Assembly: GCF_008704935.1 (NCBI RefSeq)
Contig: NZ_CP023692.1
Coordinates: 806,001 to 870,000 of the forward strand
Length of the DNA: 64,000 nucleotides
Direction: 5' to 3'
Source: Streptomyces vinaceus
Lineage (GTDB): Bacteria; Actinomycetota; Actinomycetes; Streptomycetales; Streptomycetaceae
Shown: positions 45,362 through 54,025 of the stretch, piece after piece
Numbering within the stretch: position 1 is the first letter of the stretch
Layout: each line of letters opens with the position of its first letter
Notes under the pieces: generated by a model
What the model was told of the DNA's origin: nothing
Database searches by the model: none
Seen by the model: only the letters and a program-made list of their open reading frames with translations
Position numbers and translations under genes: made by a program

Positions 45362-45413
45362 GCGCTGACTCCCGGGAGAGGGTCGTGATGCCGTGAGGTG
45401 CGGGACGCCGCCG

Positions 45414-45443
45414 AATATATGAACGCGGCGCGCACCCCGTCAA
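45414..45443 (-). promoter_or_regulatory. Promoter of the GH35-galT-galK operon
   Basis: On the minus strand, TTGACG (45443-45438) and TATATT (45419-45414) are separated by 18 bp. This is close to the consensus for the main sigma factor. It starts about 45 bp upstream of the GH35 ATG at 45361. Confidence 0.7.
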
Positions 45444-45461
45444 TGACCGGTTGATCGGAAA

Positions 45462-45476
45462 CGATCGAATCGATCG
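45462..45476. promoter_or_regulatory. Operator palindrome CGATCGA-A-TCGATCG
   Basis: This perfect 15-bp palindrome lies 18 bp upstream of the -35 box of the leftward gal promoter. It also overlaps the expected -35 region of the rightward regulator promoter (-10 TATGAT at 45488-45493). A 12-of-15 match recurs at 46750-46764. It is the likely site of the adjacent DeoR-LacI hybrid regulator. Confidence 0.7.
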
Positions 45477-45555
45477 GTCGCGTTCTCTATGATGGCGGGG
45501 ACAGCCGCGGCTCGGACAGGGATGCCGTCGGAAGACCGCAGGGGGTAGGGCAACC

Positions 45556-46725
45556 GTGAGACCACATGTGGACCAGCGCCAGGCGCAGGTGCTCGCGCTC
45601 GTCCGGGCGCGGGGCAGTGTGCGCGTGGCGGACCTGGCGCAGGAGCTGGGCGTCTCGCCTGTCACCCTGCGGCGCGACATCGAGGCGATGGCGGCGCGGG
45701 GCGAGATCCGGCGGATGCACGGGGTGATCAGCCGCGTGGAGGGCGGGCGGGCGGCCGGCGCGGCGGCGGCGGCCCGGGAATCGGCGTCGGTGCCGGCGGG
45801 GGCGGGGGCGGGGGCCTCGGCCGAGGACCGGGCGGGGGCCGCGGGGCTGGTGGTCGGGATGGTCGTGCCGACCACGGAGTACTACTACGCCGACGTCGTG
45901 CGCGGCGCCCGCGAGGTGGTCGAGGCGCGGGGCGCGCGGCTGACCGTGGGCCTGACCCGGTACCTGCCGGGCGAGGACCGGACCCAGGCCGACCGGCTGC
46001 TGTCCACCGGGGCGGACGGGCTGCTGCTCACCCCGAACTGGGACGCCGGATCGCCCGGCCCCGGCGAGGGGGCGTGGACGGCGGAGCTGCCGGTTCCGAC
46101 GGTGCTCGTGGAGCGGTGGGCCCCGCCCGGGCATCCGGCGGCGGCCCTGGACCGGGTGGCCTCCGACCACGCGCACGGCGCGGCGACGGCGGTGCAGCAC
46201 CTGGTGGAGCGGGGGCACCGGCGAATCGCGCTGGCCAGCCGGGCGACGCCGACGACGCCGCGGTTGCGGGCCGGGTACGAGGCGGCGGTGGCCGCGCTCG
46301 GCCTGGAGCCGGCGCCGCCGTGGCCGGCGGCCGGTGCGGACCCGCTCTCGGACGCCGAGCTGTTCGCGCGGACGCTGGATTACCTGTGCGAGGCGGTGAC
46401 GGCGGGCGGGGTGAGCGCCGCGCTGATCCACAGCGACACCGACGCGATCATGCTCATCCCCCGGCTCCAGGCGCGCGGGGTGCGGGTGCCGGAGGACCTC
46501 GCGGTGATCACGTACGACGACGAGGTGGCCGGACTGGCCGACGTACCGCTCTCGGCGGTGGCACCGGCCAAGCGCGAGGTGGGGGCGCGGGCGGCGGGGC
46601 TGCTGCTGGACCGGCTGACGTCGGCGGGCGGGGAGCCCGCCGACGGCCAGGGTGGGGGGCAGGGCCGCGGGGAGGGTCCGCGGCAGCATGTGGAGCTGCT
46701 CCCGCGCTTGACGATCCGCTCATAA
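45556..46725 (+). CDS. Hybrid transcriptional regulator: DeoR-type helix-turn-helix with LacI-type sugar-binding domain
   Basis: The 389-residue protein has a DeoR-type winged helix at residues 1-65 (RQAQVLALVRARGSVRVADLAQELGVSPVTLRRDIEAMAARGEIRRMHG). After an Ala-rich linker it carries a periplasmic-binding-protein-like effector domain (GLVVGMVVPTTEYYYADVVRGAREVV..., HGAATAVQHLVERGHRRIALAS, AVITYDDEVAGLADVPLSAV) of the LacI/GalR kind. The GTG at 45556 follows GGGGGTAGGG. It lies between the gal operon and the sugar ABC importer and probably controls both through the shared palindrome, with a sugar as effector. Confidence 0.9.
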   Translation: MRPHVDQRQAQVLALVRARGSVRVADLAQELGVSPVTLRRDIEAMAARGEIRRMHGVISRVEGGRAAGAAAAARESASVPAGAGAGASAEDRAGAAGLVVGMVVPTTEYYYADVVRGAREVVEARGARLTVGLTRYLPGEDRTQADRLLSTGADGLLLTPNWDAGSPGPGEGAWTAELPVPTVLVERWAPPGHPAAALDRVASDHAHGAATAVQHLVERGHRRIALASRATPTTPRLRAGYEAAVAALGLEPAPPWPAAGADPLSDAELFARTLDYLCEAVTAGGVSAALIHSDTDAIMLIPRLQARGVRVPEDLAVITYDDEVAGLADVPLSAVAPAKREVGARAAGLLLDRLTSAGGEPADGQGGGQGRGEGPRQHVELLPRLTIRS

Positions 46726-46749
46726 GGAACGGGAGGGGAGCAGCCGGGG

Positions 46750-46764
46750 CGATCATTTCGATCG
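46750..46764. promoter_or_regulatory. Second copy of the CGATCG palindrome
   Basis: CGATCATTTCGATCG matches 12 of 15 bases of the operator at 45462-45476. It sits 16 bp upstream of the -35 box of the sugar ABC promoter, almost the same distance as at the gal promoter (18 bp). Confidence 0.6.
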
Positions 46765-46780
46765 AGTTGCGCATTCGCTC

Positions 46781-46809
46781 TTGACGGTGTGCCCGTTCGC
46801 ACAAAAGAT
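46781..46809 (+). promoter_or_regulatory. Promoter of the sugar ABC importer operon
   Basis: TTGACG (46781-46786) and AAAGAT (46804-46809) are separated by 17 bp. The binding-protein ATG lies at 46864, behind AGGAG at 46852-46856. Confidence 0.55.
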
Positions 46810-46863
46810 GGGCCGCGTTCTCCCATCCGCCGCCGTTCTGCGGTCGTCCGTAGGAGCCACTCC

Positions 46864-48225
46864 ATGTCGCGCACCTTCCCTCCCTCCCGCATGCCCTCCC
46901 GCATGCCCTTCCGCCCCTCCTCCCGCCTGCCCCTACTCGTCCTGACCGCCTCGATCGCCTCCCTGGCCCTGCTCGCCACCGCCTGTGGCGGGCAGGCGGA
47001 GCCGGGCGGGGCCGGGGCGGCCGGCGGCTCGCCGGATCAGCCGGTCACCCTCACCTACTGGTCCTCGTCCGCGGGGGCCCAGCAGACGGCGGACGCGTTC
47101 AACACGACGCACCCGAACGTCCAGGTGAGGTTCTCGGCGGTGCCGGGCGGGCCGGACGGCGCGGCGAAGCTCGCCAACGCGGTCAAGGGCGGCAACGCGC
47201 CGGACGTCGCGACGATGGACTACTCCGCACTCCCGGAGTTCGCGAGCGGCGGCAATCTGGAGGACCTGAGCGGGACCTCGGGGAAGCTGGTCTCGGAGAA
47301 GTTCCCGGAGGCGGTCCAGTCCCTGGTGAAGCTGGGCGGGCGGACGTGGGCCGTGCCGTTCGACGTCACCCCGCTCGAACTCTTCTACCGGAAGGACATC
47401 TTCGAGAAGCACGGGGTGGCCGTGCCGAGGACGTGGGACGAGTACAAGGCGGCCGCGGAGAAGATCCACCAGGCCGACCCGTCGGTGAGGATCACGAACT
47501 TCGGCGGCGGTGACCCGGCGGTACTGGCGGGCCTGTCCTGGCAGGCGGGCGCGCGGTGGTACGGGACCGAGGGCGACAAGTGGAAGGTCGCGATCGACGA
47601 CCCGGCCTCGAAGAAGGTGGCCGAGTACTGGAACGGACTGATGGCCTCGGGGCTGGCGTCGAAGACGCCGCTGTGGGGCGAGGGCGAGGCGAAGGAACGT
47701 TCATCCGGGCAGGTCGCGACCGTCATCGGCGCCGCCTGGACGGCGGGGACGTTCCTCGCGAACTACCCCGACCTCAAGGGGAAGTGGGGCATCGCCCCGC
47801 TGCCGACCTGGGACGGCAGGCCCGCCACCGGCATGTACGGGGGCACTTCGTACATCGTGCCGAAGGGGAGCAAGCAGACGAAGGCCGCGGTGGAGTTCAT
47901 CACGTGGGTGACCACCGATCCGGAGGCGATCAAGGCGCGGCTGAGCTCGCTGAAGTCGCCGAGCAGCGCCTTGCCGGCCAATGCCGAGATGCGGGCCGAG
48001 GCCGCGAAGCTGTTCGACACGGCGTACTTCGAGGGGCAGGACCCGTACGGGCTGGCCGGCGAGGCGGCCGCGACCATCGTGCCGGGCTGGACCTGGGGCC
48101 CGGTCCAGCTCCAGGTCAACTCGGCGCAGAACGCGACCGGCGCGGACCTGGTGAAGGCCCTGAGCGAGGGCCAGTCGGCCGCAGAGAAGGCCATCGGGGA
48201 CCGCGGCCTGGGCTTGGCGCACTGA
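46864..48225 (+). CDS. Sugar ABC transporter substrate-binding lipoprotein
   Basis: The 453-residue protein has an N-terminal lipoprotein signal ending LALLATACGG and the family-1 extracellular solute-binding fold (VTLTYWSSSAGAQQTADAFNTTHPNVQVRF, AVPFDVTPLELFYRKDIFEKHGV). It captures a sugar or oligosaccharide outside the membrane. I chose the ATG at 46864, with AGGAG 7 nt upstream; an earlier GTG at 46789 would put Arg-rich residues in front of the signal and overlap the promoter. It is the first of four coupled genes: binding protein, two permeases and a hydroxyacid dehydrogenase. Confidence 0.93.
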   Translation: MSRTFPPSRMPSRMPFRPSSRLPLLVLTASIASLALLATACGGQAEPGGAGAAGGSPDQPVTLTYWSSSAGAQQTADAFNTTHPNVQVRFSAVPGGPDGAAKLANAVKGGNAPDVATMDYSALPEFASGGNLEDLSGTSGKLVSEKFPEAVQSLVKLGGRTWAVPFDVTPLELFYRKDIFEKHGVAVPRTWDEYKAAAEKIHQADPSVRITNFGGGDPAVLAGLSWQAGARWYGTEGDKWKVAIDDPASKKVAEYWNGLMASGLASKTPLWGEGEAKERSSGQVATVIGAAWTAGTFLANYPDLKGKWGIAPLPTWDGRPATGMYGGTSYIVPKGSKQTKAAVEFITWVTTDPEAIKARLSSLKSPSSALPANAEMRAEAAKLFDTAYFEGQDPYGLAGEAAATIVPGWTWGPVQLQVNSAQNATGADLVKALSEGQSAAEKAIGDRGLGLAH

Positions 48226-49961
48226 TGCCGTCCCCCGAACCCCCCGCCCACGCCACCGAACCCTCCGCCCACGCCCCCGCACGCGTACGGCCCACGTCCC
48301 CCGCCCGGGGCCCAGGCGAGGGCCAGACCGCAGGCGCCAACCGGATCACGGCCGGCAGCCAGACCGCAGGCCCCCATCCGGCCACAGACACCAACGCGGA
48401 CCACAGCCCGGGCCCGCAGACCGGCCCCCTGGCCGCGGGCACCGGCCCCGCCCCGGGCCCCGCCCCGGGCCCCGCCCGGCCCGCAGCCCCCCGCGAGGCC
48501 GCACGCCCGGCCGGGACCGCCGGCCCCAGCGCGGTCGCGGAACCCGAGGCCACCCGCACCGCCGCCGCGAACACCTCCCCGGGTCCGGGGACCGGCCCAG
48601 GCGCGGACTCCGGCTCATTCCCGGGCTCTGGGACGGGCACGGGGGACGCCGGCCCGGCCGGTGGTACCGGGGCACGAGCCCACGGCTCCCCCGCGCCCGC
48701 ACCAGCGGCTTCGGCCCCCTCGGCCGCCCCCTCGGCGCAGCCGGCCGGCGTCTCCCGAGCCCCCGCAGGTACCGGCGTCGGCCGACCCGCGCAAGCACCC
48801 CGGCCGGCCGGCCCCTCCCGCCCGGCGCAGCCACCCGCTGCGGACCCACCCACGCCGGCCGGCGCGGCGCAGTCGCCCCGCCCCGGCCGAACCGTCGGCC
48901 CGCCCGGGCGAGCAACCCCGAAGGCACGCGCATCCCACCCGGCGCAGCCACCCGCCACCGGGCGGCCCGCACGGGCGCCGCAGCCGACCGGACCGGCCCT
49001 GGCACCCGGTGGCGGCCGCGACGCCCGAGGCGCCGGAACCGGTCCGCCCGGCCCGGCGGCTCGGCCGGGTCGCCGGGCCACGGGCGGGACCGGGGCTGCG
49101 GCCGCCGGCTTCATGGCCCCCTTCTTCCTCCTCTTCGCGCTCGTGACCGTCGCCCCCATCGGGTACGCCGCCTGGCTCAGCCTCTTCCGCGAGGAGCGGT
49201 CCGGCCTCGGATTCGGCGGAGCCCGGCAGGTCTTCAGCGGAATCGGGAACTACACCAAGGCCCTGTCCGATCCCCTCTTCCTCGCCTCGTTCCGCCACGT
49301 CGCCGTCTACTGCCTGCTCTACATCCCCGTCATGGTCGGCGGCGCCCTGGTGCTCGCCCTGCTCCTGGACTCCGCGCTCGCCCGCGCCCGACGCTTCTTC
49401 CAGATCGCCTTCTACCTGCCGCACGCCGTCCCCGGCCTGATCGCGGCCATGGTCTGGCTCTACCTCTACACACCCGGTCTCAGCCCCGTCCTCGACGTCC
49501 TCGACTCGGCCGGGATCTCCTGGAACTTCTTCGGCCGCGACGAGGCCCTGCTCTCCGTGGTCAACATCTCGGCCTGGCAGTGGATGGGCTACAACATGAT
49601 CATCTTCTTCGCCGGGCTCCAGGCCATCCCCCGCGAAACCCTTGAGGCCGCCACCATGGACGGCGCCGGAGCGGTGCGCACCGCCTTCCAGGTCAAGGTC
49701 CCGAGCATCCGGCCCACGCTCGTCCTGACCGTGCTGTTCACCTGCGTCGGCGCCGTGCAGCTCTTCGACGCCCCGCAGTTGCTCCAGCTCCGGGCCACCG
49801 AGATGGGCGAGTCCTGGTCCCCGACCATGTACGTCTTCAGCGCCGCGTTCAAGGGCCACGACTACGGGCTGGCGGCCGCGAGCGCGCTGCTCCTCGCCCT
49901 GGTCGCCGGCGCCGCCTCGTACGTCGTCACCAAGCTCGGCAACCGCTGGAGGTCCGCATGA
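48225..49961 (+). CDS. Sugar ABC permease (MalF-type) with a long Pro/Ala/Gly-rich N-terminal extension
   Basis: The 578-residue protein begins at an ATG that overlaps the preceding stop (TGATG). The first 296 residues are low-complexity Pro/Ala/Gly/Thr-rich sequence without predicted fold. From MAPFFLLFALVTVAPIGYAAWL onward it is a normal six-helix MalF-type permease with the EAA loop ETLEAATMDGAGAVRTAFQVKVPSIRP. Normal family length is about 300 residues, so the extension doubles it. The extension should lie in the cytoplasm. Alternatively, translation starts later, for example at an internal GTG. A separate MalG-type gene follows with a 4-bp overlap. Confidence 0.87.
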   Translation: MPSPEPPAHATEPSAHAPARVRPTSPARGPGEGQTAGANRITAGSQTAGPHPATDTNADHSPGPQTGPLAAGTGPAPGPAPGPARPAAPREAARPAGTAGPSAVAEPEATRTAAANTSPGPGTGPGADSGSFPGSGTGTGDAGPAGGTGARAHGSPAPAPAASAPSAAPSAQPAGVSRAPAGTGVGRPAQAPRPAGPSRPAQPPAADPPTPAGAAQSPRPGRTVGPPGRATPKARASHPAQPPATGRPARAPQPTGPALAPGGGRDARGAGTGPPGPAARPGRRATGGTGAAAAGFMAPFFLLFALVTVAPIGYAAWLSLFREERSGLGFGGARQVFSGIGNYTKALSDPLFLASFRHVAVYCLLYIPVMVGGALVLALLLDSALARARRFFQIAFYLPHAVPGLIAAMVWLYLYTPGLSPVLDVLDSAGISWNFFGRDEALLSVVNISAWQWMGYNMIIFFAGLQAIPRETLEAATMDGAGAVRTAFQVKVPSIRPTLVLTVLFTCVGAVQLFDAPQLLQLRATEMGESWSPTMYVFSAAFKGHDYGLAAASALLLALVAGAASYVVTKLGNRWRSA

Positions 49962-50911
49962 CCGCCTCACCCGCCGCCGCCGAGGCAGCGACCGCAGCCA
50001 CGGGCCCGGGCCCGGCCCCCTCCCCCGCGACCCCGCGCCGGACCGCCCCCGCGACCCCGGCCCGCACACCACGCGGCGGCGCCCTGCTCTCCCGTACCGC
50101 CGTCAACGCCGCCCTCCTCCTGGTGACCGCCTACACCCTGATGCCCCTCGCCTGGCTGGTGCTGGCGGCCACCAAGAACCGCCGGGACCTCTTCGCCACC
50201 GGCCCCTACGCCCCGGGCGACTTCAGCCTGCTCGCCAACCTCGGCGAGGTCTTCACGTACGACGACGGCATCTTCGGCCGCTGGCTCGCCAACAGCCTCC
50301 TCTACACCGTCGTCGGCTCCACCCTCTCCGCCCTCACCAGCGTGGCCTGCGGTTACGCCTTCCACGCCTACGAGTTCCGGCACAAGGAGAAGCTCTTCGG
50401 CGTCGTCCTCGCCGGCATCCTCGTCCCCGCCACCGTGCTCCAGCTGCCGCTGTACCTGATGGCCTCGGCCGCCGGCGCCGTGAACACGTACGGGGCCTAC
50501 CTGGTGCCCGCCCTGGTCAACCCCTTCGGCGTCTACCTCGCCCGGGTGTTCGCCGAGGGCTACCTGCCCGACGAGGTGCTGGCCGCCGCCCGCGTGGACG
50601 GCGCGGGTGAACTGCGGCTCTTCGCGCACGTGTCGTTCCCGATGCTGTGGCCGGGGTTTGTGACCATCTTCCTGTTCACCTTCACGGCGATCTGGAACAA
50701 CTTCTACGGCGCGCTGACCATGCTGAACGACGAGCGGCTCTACCCCGTCAGTCTGGGCCTGTTCATGTGGAACCGCAGCGTCTACCAGCAGCCCGAGCTC
50801 TACCCCCTGGTGATCACCGGTTCACTCGTCGCCGTCGTCCCGCTCGTCCTGGCCTTCCTCGGCCTGCAGCGGTTCTGGCGTTCGGGTCTCACCGCAGGAG
50901 CCGTCAAGTGA
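49958..50911 (+). CDS. Sugar ABC permease (MalG-type)
   Basis: The 317-residue protein has a short Pro/Ala-rich N-terminus and six membrane helices with the EAA loop DEVLAAARVDGAGELRLFAHVSFPMLWPG. It pairs with the MalF-type permease for sugar uptake. The ATG overlaps the upstream stop (ATGA). No ATPase gene is in the operon, so the importer probably borrows a shared ATPase such as MsiK, as many Streptomyces sugar transporters do. The stop overlaps the GTG of the dehydrogenase gene. Confidence 0.93.
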   Translation: MTASPAAAEAATAATGPGPAPSPATPRRTAPATPARTPRGGALLSRTAVNAALLLVTAYTLMPLAWLVLAATKNRRDLFATGPYAPGDFSLLANLGEVFTYDDGIFGRWLANSLLYTVVGSTLSALTSVACGYAFHAYEFRHKEKLFGVVLAGILVPATVLQLPLYLMASAAGAVNTYGAYLVPALVNPFGVYLARVFAEGYLPDEVLAAARVDGAGELRLFAHVSFPMLWPGFVTIFLFTFTAIWNNFYGALTMLNDERLYPVSLGLFMWNRSVYQQPELYPLVITGSLVAVVPLVLAFLGLQRFWRSGLTAGAVK

Positions 50912-51957
50912 CCCACCGCCTCGTCCCCTCCGGGGCCGGCCCCCGCCGCCGGCCCGCCACCGTGCTCGCCATGAGCCCCGGCACCCGGGCCGCCGTCCTC
51001 AGCGGCCGCATGCTGCCCGAGCTGGTCCGGGTGGCCGACGTGGACACCGATCTGCTGCTGACCGGCTTCGAGCACGAAGAGCCCGAGCTCGGCCGCCGCC
51101 TCGCGGACGCCGAGGTGCTGCTGACCGGCTGGGGCTGCCCGCCGCTCGATGCCCCGGCGCTGGAGCGGATGCCGCGGCTGCGCGCCGTGGTGCACGCCGC
51201 CGGCAGCGTCAAACACCATGTCACGGAGGCCTGCTGGGAACGCGGGCTGCTGGTCTCCAGCGCGGCCGCCGCCAATGCCGTACCGGTCGCCGAGTACACG
51301 CTCGCCGCGATCCTCTTCGCCAACAAGCGGGTCCTGGAGTCCGCCCACGCCTACCGGGCGGCGCGCGGCCCGATCGACCTGCTGCGCCGGTACCCGGCCG
51401 TCGGCAACTACCGCCGCACCGTCGGCATCGTCGGTGCCTCGCTCATCGGCCGGCGCGTCATGGAGCTGCTGCGCCCGTTCGACCTGCGGGTCCTCGTCCA
51501 CGATCCGTACGCCGACCCCGGCGAGCTCGCCGCGCTGGGCGGCGAGACCTGCGCGCTCGACGAACTGCTGCGCCGCAGCGACGTGGTGAGCCTGCACGCT
51601 CCCGCGCTGCCGCAGACCCACCACCTGCTGGACGCGTCCCGGCTGGCGCTGATGCCGGACGGAGCCACGCTCGTCAACACGGCGCGGGGGTCGCTCGTCG
51701 ACACCGCGGCGCTGACCGAGGAACTGGTCGCGGGCCGGCTGCACGCCGTGCTCGACCACACCGAGCCCGAGGTGCTGCCCGCCGGATCCCCTCTGTACAA
51801 CCTGCCGAACGTGCTGCTCACCCCACATGTGGCGGGTTCGCTGGGCGGTGAGCTGGACCGGCTGGCGGCGACGGCCGTCGAGGAGCTGGAGCGGTACGCG
51901 CTGGGGCTGGACTTCCGCTACGCCGTCGACCGGGGCCGGCTCGCCTACTCGGCCTGA
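50908..51957 (+). CDS. D-isomer-specific 2-hydroxyacid dehydrogenase
   Basis: The 349-residue protein has the NAD-binding domain TVGIVGASLIGRRVMELLRPFDLRVLVHDPY and the catalytic Arg (VNTARGSLVD), Glu (LDHTEPEVLP) and His (LLTPHVAGS). It reduces a 2-keto acid or oxidises a 2-hydroxyacid, probably a sugar acid, with NAD(P). The GTG at 50908 overlaps the permease stop (GTGA), which ties it to uptake of the same substrate. Its 3' end overlaps the convergent isomerase gene by 13 bp. The position suggests that the imported sugar is converted to a keto acid. Confidence 0.88.
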   Translation: MTHRLVPSGAGPRRRPATVLAMSPGTRAAVLSGRMLPELVRVADVDTDLLLTGFEHEEPELGRRLADAEVLLTGWGCPPLDAPALERMPRLRAVVHAAGSVKHHVTEACWERGLLVSSAAAANAVPVAEYTLAAILFANKRVLESAHAYRAARGPIDLLRRYPAVGNYRRTVGIVGASLIGRRVMELLRPFDLRVLVHDPYADPGELAALGGETCALDELLRRSDVVSLHAPALPQTHHLLDASRLALMPDGATLVNTARGSLVDTAALTEELVAGRLHAVLDHTEPEVLPAGSPLYNLPNVLLTPHVAGSLGGELDRLAATAVEELERYALGLDFRYAVDRGRLAYSA

Positions 51958-52754
51958 GCCCCCGTTTCCGCTCCCCTCGCCACCAGTTCCTCCAGGTACT
52001 CCCGGCCCCGCGCGAGCAGCCCCGGCAACGCGGCGGCGCCGGGGTACCAGCGTTTCTCGTACTCCCAGCAGAGCCAGCCCTCCCGTGGTGCGGCGGCCAC
52101 GGCTTCGGCGAGCGGCAGCACCCCGACGCCGAGGCCGAGGGGCGTGAGCTGCCGCGCCGACGCCACGTCCTTCACCTGTACGTAGCCCAGGTGCCGGTCC
52201 AGCGCCCGCCGGGACTCGGCCGGGGACTCGCCTGCGAGCCAGGTGTGCAGTACGTCCCACAGCGCGCCGGCGCCATGCTGCCCGACCCGGTCCAGCACGC
52301 GCGCGGCGGCGGCTCCGGTCCGGTGCGAATCGTGCGTCTCCAGCAGGATCCGCACCCCGTGCCGCTCGGCGAACGGCGCCGCGGCGGCGAGGCGGCGGAC
52401 GGCGTGGGCGTCGGCGGCGGGCTCCGGCTGCTCGGCTCCGCCCGGGAACACCCGGACGTAGGGGGCTTCCAGATCCGCGGCGAGCCGGACCAGGGCGTGC
52501 AGTTCCGCGAGGACCGGCTCGTCCTCGCCGGGGGCGGCGACCCGGGCGTAGCCCGCGACACCGAGGACCGCGACGTTGGCGGCGGTCAGGGTGCGCAGGC
52601 CCGCCGCCCGGTCCGCCGTCGGGCTGCCGGGGTGCAGGGGCTCCTCGGGGTGGGCCCGCAGTTCGAGGCCCTCGTAGCCGTGGGCGGCGGCGAGGGCGGC
52701 GCTGAGGTCGAGCGGCGCCCCGGGCAGGCCGAGGGTGGAGAAGGCGTACCTCAC
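51945..52754 (-). CDS. TIM-barrel sugar phosphate isomerase/epimerase
   Basis: The 269-residue protein has the xylose-isomerase-like AP endonuclease-2 fold. Metal ligands are visible in ELRAHPEEPLH, ILLETHDSHRTG (Glu), ALWDVLHTWLAG (Asp, His), GYVQVKDVAS and WLCWEYEKRW (Glu). It should isomerise or epimerise a sugar or inositol derivative. The ATG overlaps the TGA of the upstream LacI gene (ATGA), so regulator and enzyme are one operon. A second isomerase gene of the same fold lies at 56340. Confidence 0.87.
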   Translation of the reverse strand: MRYAFSTLGLPGAPLDLSAALAAAHGYEGLELRAHPEEPLHPGSPTADRAAGLRTLTAANVAVLGVAGYARVAAPGEDEPVLAELHALVRLAADLEAPYVRVFPGGAEQPEPAADAHAVRRLAAAAPFAERHGVRILLETHDSHRTGAAAARVLDRVGQHGAGALWDVLHTWLAGESPAESRRALDRHLGYVQVKDVASARQLTPLGLGVGVLPLAEAVAAAPREGWLCWEYEKRWYPGAAALPGLLARGREYLEELVARGAETGAQAE

Positions 52755-53827
52755 GGACGGCTCCCCCCGGACGGGGGCGGCGCGGTGGAGCCGCGCACCA
52801 TGAGTTCGGTGGGCAGGGTGGTGATGCCGCCGGGGGGCAGCGGTCTGCGGCCGGTGACCAGCTGGGCGGCGAGTACGCCGGCTTCGCGCAGCGGCACACG
52901 GACGGTGGTGAGCGCGGGGGCGGTGTCCACGCAGACGGGCAGGTCGTCGAAGCCGGCGACGGAGACGTCCCCGGGGATGCGCAGTCCGGCCTCGCGCAGG
53001 GCCGCGGCCACTCCGGTGGCGACGGTGTCGTTGGCCGCGGCGACGGCGGTGAAGGGGGCTCCGCGGCGCAGCAGCTCGCGGGCGGCGTCGTAGCCGGCGG
53101 CGCGCTCGAACCCGGCGTGCACGGTGAGCGGCGCGCAGGCTTCGGGCAGGGCGGGATCGTGCCGCCCCAGCGCCTCACGGTGGCCGCCGAGCCGCTCCCG
53201 CGTGGTGCTCAGCCCTGGCGGGCCGGCGATGTACGCGATGTGCCGGTGGCCCAGGGACAGCAGGTGCTCGGCGAGGCGGAAGGCGCCGCCGCGGTCGTCG
53301 AACATCACGGTGGCGACGGGCAGTGCGGGGGGAACGGGCAGCGGAGGCCGTCCGCACAGGACGACGGGGGCGCCGGCGGCCGCCATCCGGGTGACGCGGG
53401 CGGTGAGGGCGGCGGTGTGTCCGGGCTCCTCCACCGCGCCGCCGGTCAGGACGACCCCGCCGGCGCGCTGGCCCTCCAGCAGGGTGAGGTAGGCGAGTTC
53501 GGCCTCGGGAGCGCCCTCGGTGTTGCAGACCACGGCGAGGCGGCGGGACTCGCCGGATCCTGTCGGGGCGAGGGCGCTCTGCAGGGATCCGGCGAGGATG
53601 CCGAAGAAGCTGTCCGCGACGTCGTGGACGAGGACGCCGACCAGGTCGGAGGTGGCGGCCGCGAGGGCGCGGGCGGGTCCGTTGGCCACGTAGCCGAGCT
53701 CTTCGACGGCCTGTTCCACGCGGGTCCTGGTGCCGCCGGCCACCGGGTATCCGCCGTTGAGCACGCGCGAGACCGTCGCGGGCGACACCCCCGCGTGCGC
53801 CGCGACCTCGGCGAGAGTCACCGCCAT
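52751..53827 (-). CDS. LacI-family transcriptional regulator
   Basis: The 358-residue protein has a LacI helix-turn-helix (VTLAEVAAHAGVSPATVSRVLNGGYPV) with hinge LGYVANGPARAL and a sugar-binding effector domain (VAGFDDLPVCVDTAPALTTVRVPLRE). It should repress its own operon and the divergent dehydrogenase-lyase operon by binding the two GAAAGCGCTTTC sites between them, and leave on binding a sugar inducer. The start at 53827 lies 69 bp from the nearer operator. Confidence 0.93.
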   Translation of the reverse strand: MAVTLAEVAAHAGVSPATVSRVLNGGYPVAGGTRTRVEQAVEELGYVANGPARALAAATSDLVGVLVHDVADSFFGILAGSLQSALAPTGSGESRRLAVVCNTEGAPEAELAYLTLLEGQRAGGVVLTGGAVEEPGHTAALTARVTRMAAAGAPVVLCGRPPLPVPPALPVATVMFDDRGGAFRLAEHLLSLGHRHIAYIAGPPGLSTTRERLGGHREALGRHDPALPEACAPLTVHAGFERAAGYDAARELLRRGAPFTAVAAANDTVATGVAAALREAGLRIPGDVSVAGFDDLPVCVDTAPALTTVRVPLREAGVLAAQLVTGRRPLPPGGITTLPTELMVRGSTAPPPSGGSRP

Positions 53828-53895
53828 CTTTCACCCCTCCTGCTCGTTCCGGGTCATCGTCTCATCCGGGTAGGGATCTCCATTCTCGCAGAGGA

Positions 53896-53909
53896 AGAAA
53901 GCGCTTTCT
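53896..53909. promoter_or_regulatory. LacI operator 1 (AGAAAGCGCTTTCT)
   Basis: This is a perfect 14-bp palindrome with the CG centre typical of LacI/CcpA-family operators. It lies nearer to the leftward regulator gene and should mediate autoregulation. Confidence 0.85.
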
Positions 53910-53964
53910 GTCACTCGAACGAGTGTTGCGCGGCAGCTGTTCCCCGCCCTAGCCTGATGAGAGT

Positions 53965-53976
53965 GAAAGCGCTTTC
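53965..53976. promoter_or_regulatory. LacI operator 2 (GAAAGCGCTTTC)
   Basis: A perfect 12-bp palindrome is centred 68 bp from operator 1. It lies 10 bp downstream of a TAGCCT -10-like box (53950-53955) for the rightward operon, a position where bound protein blocks transcription. Confidence 0.85.
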
Positions 53977-54025
53977 TATCCTGCTTTCACTGTCATCCGA
54001 CGACGGGCACGAAGGAGGGGACACC

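Noticed and set aside
42504..45875. A 1123-residue minus-strand frame that includes galT
   Set aside because: Only the part from the GTG at 43547 matches GalT; the upstream part is an out-of-frame shadow of the GH35 gene.
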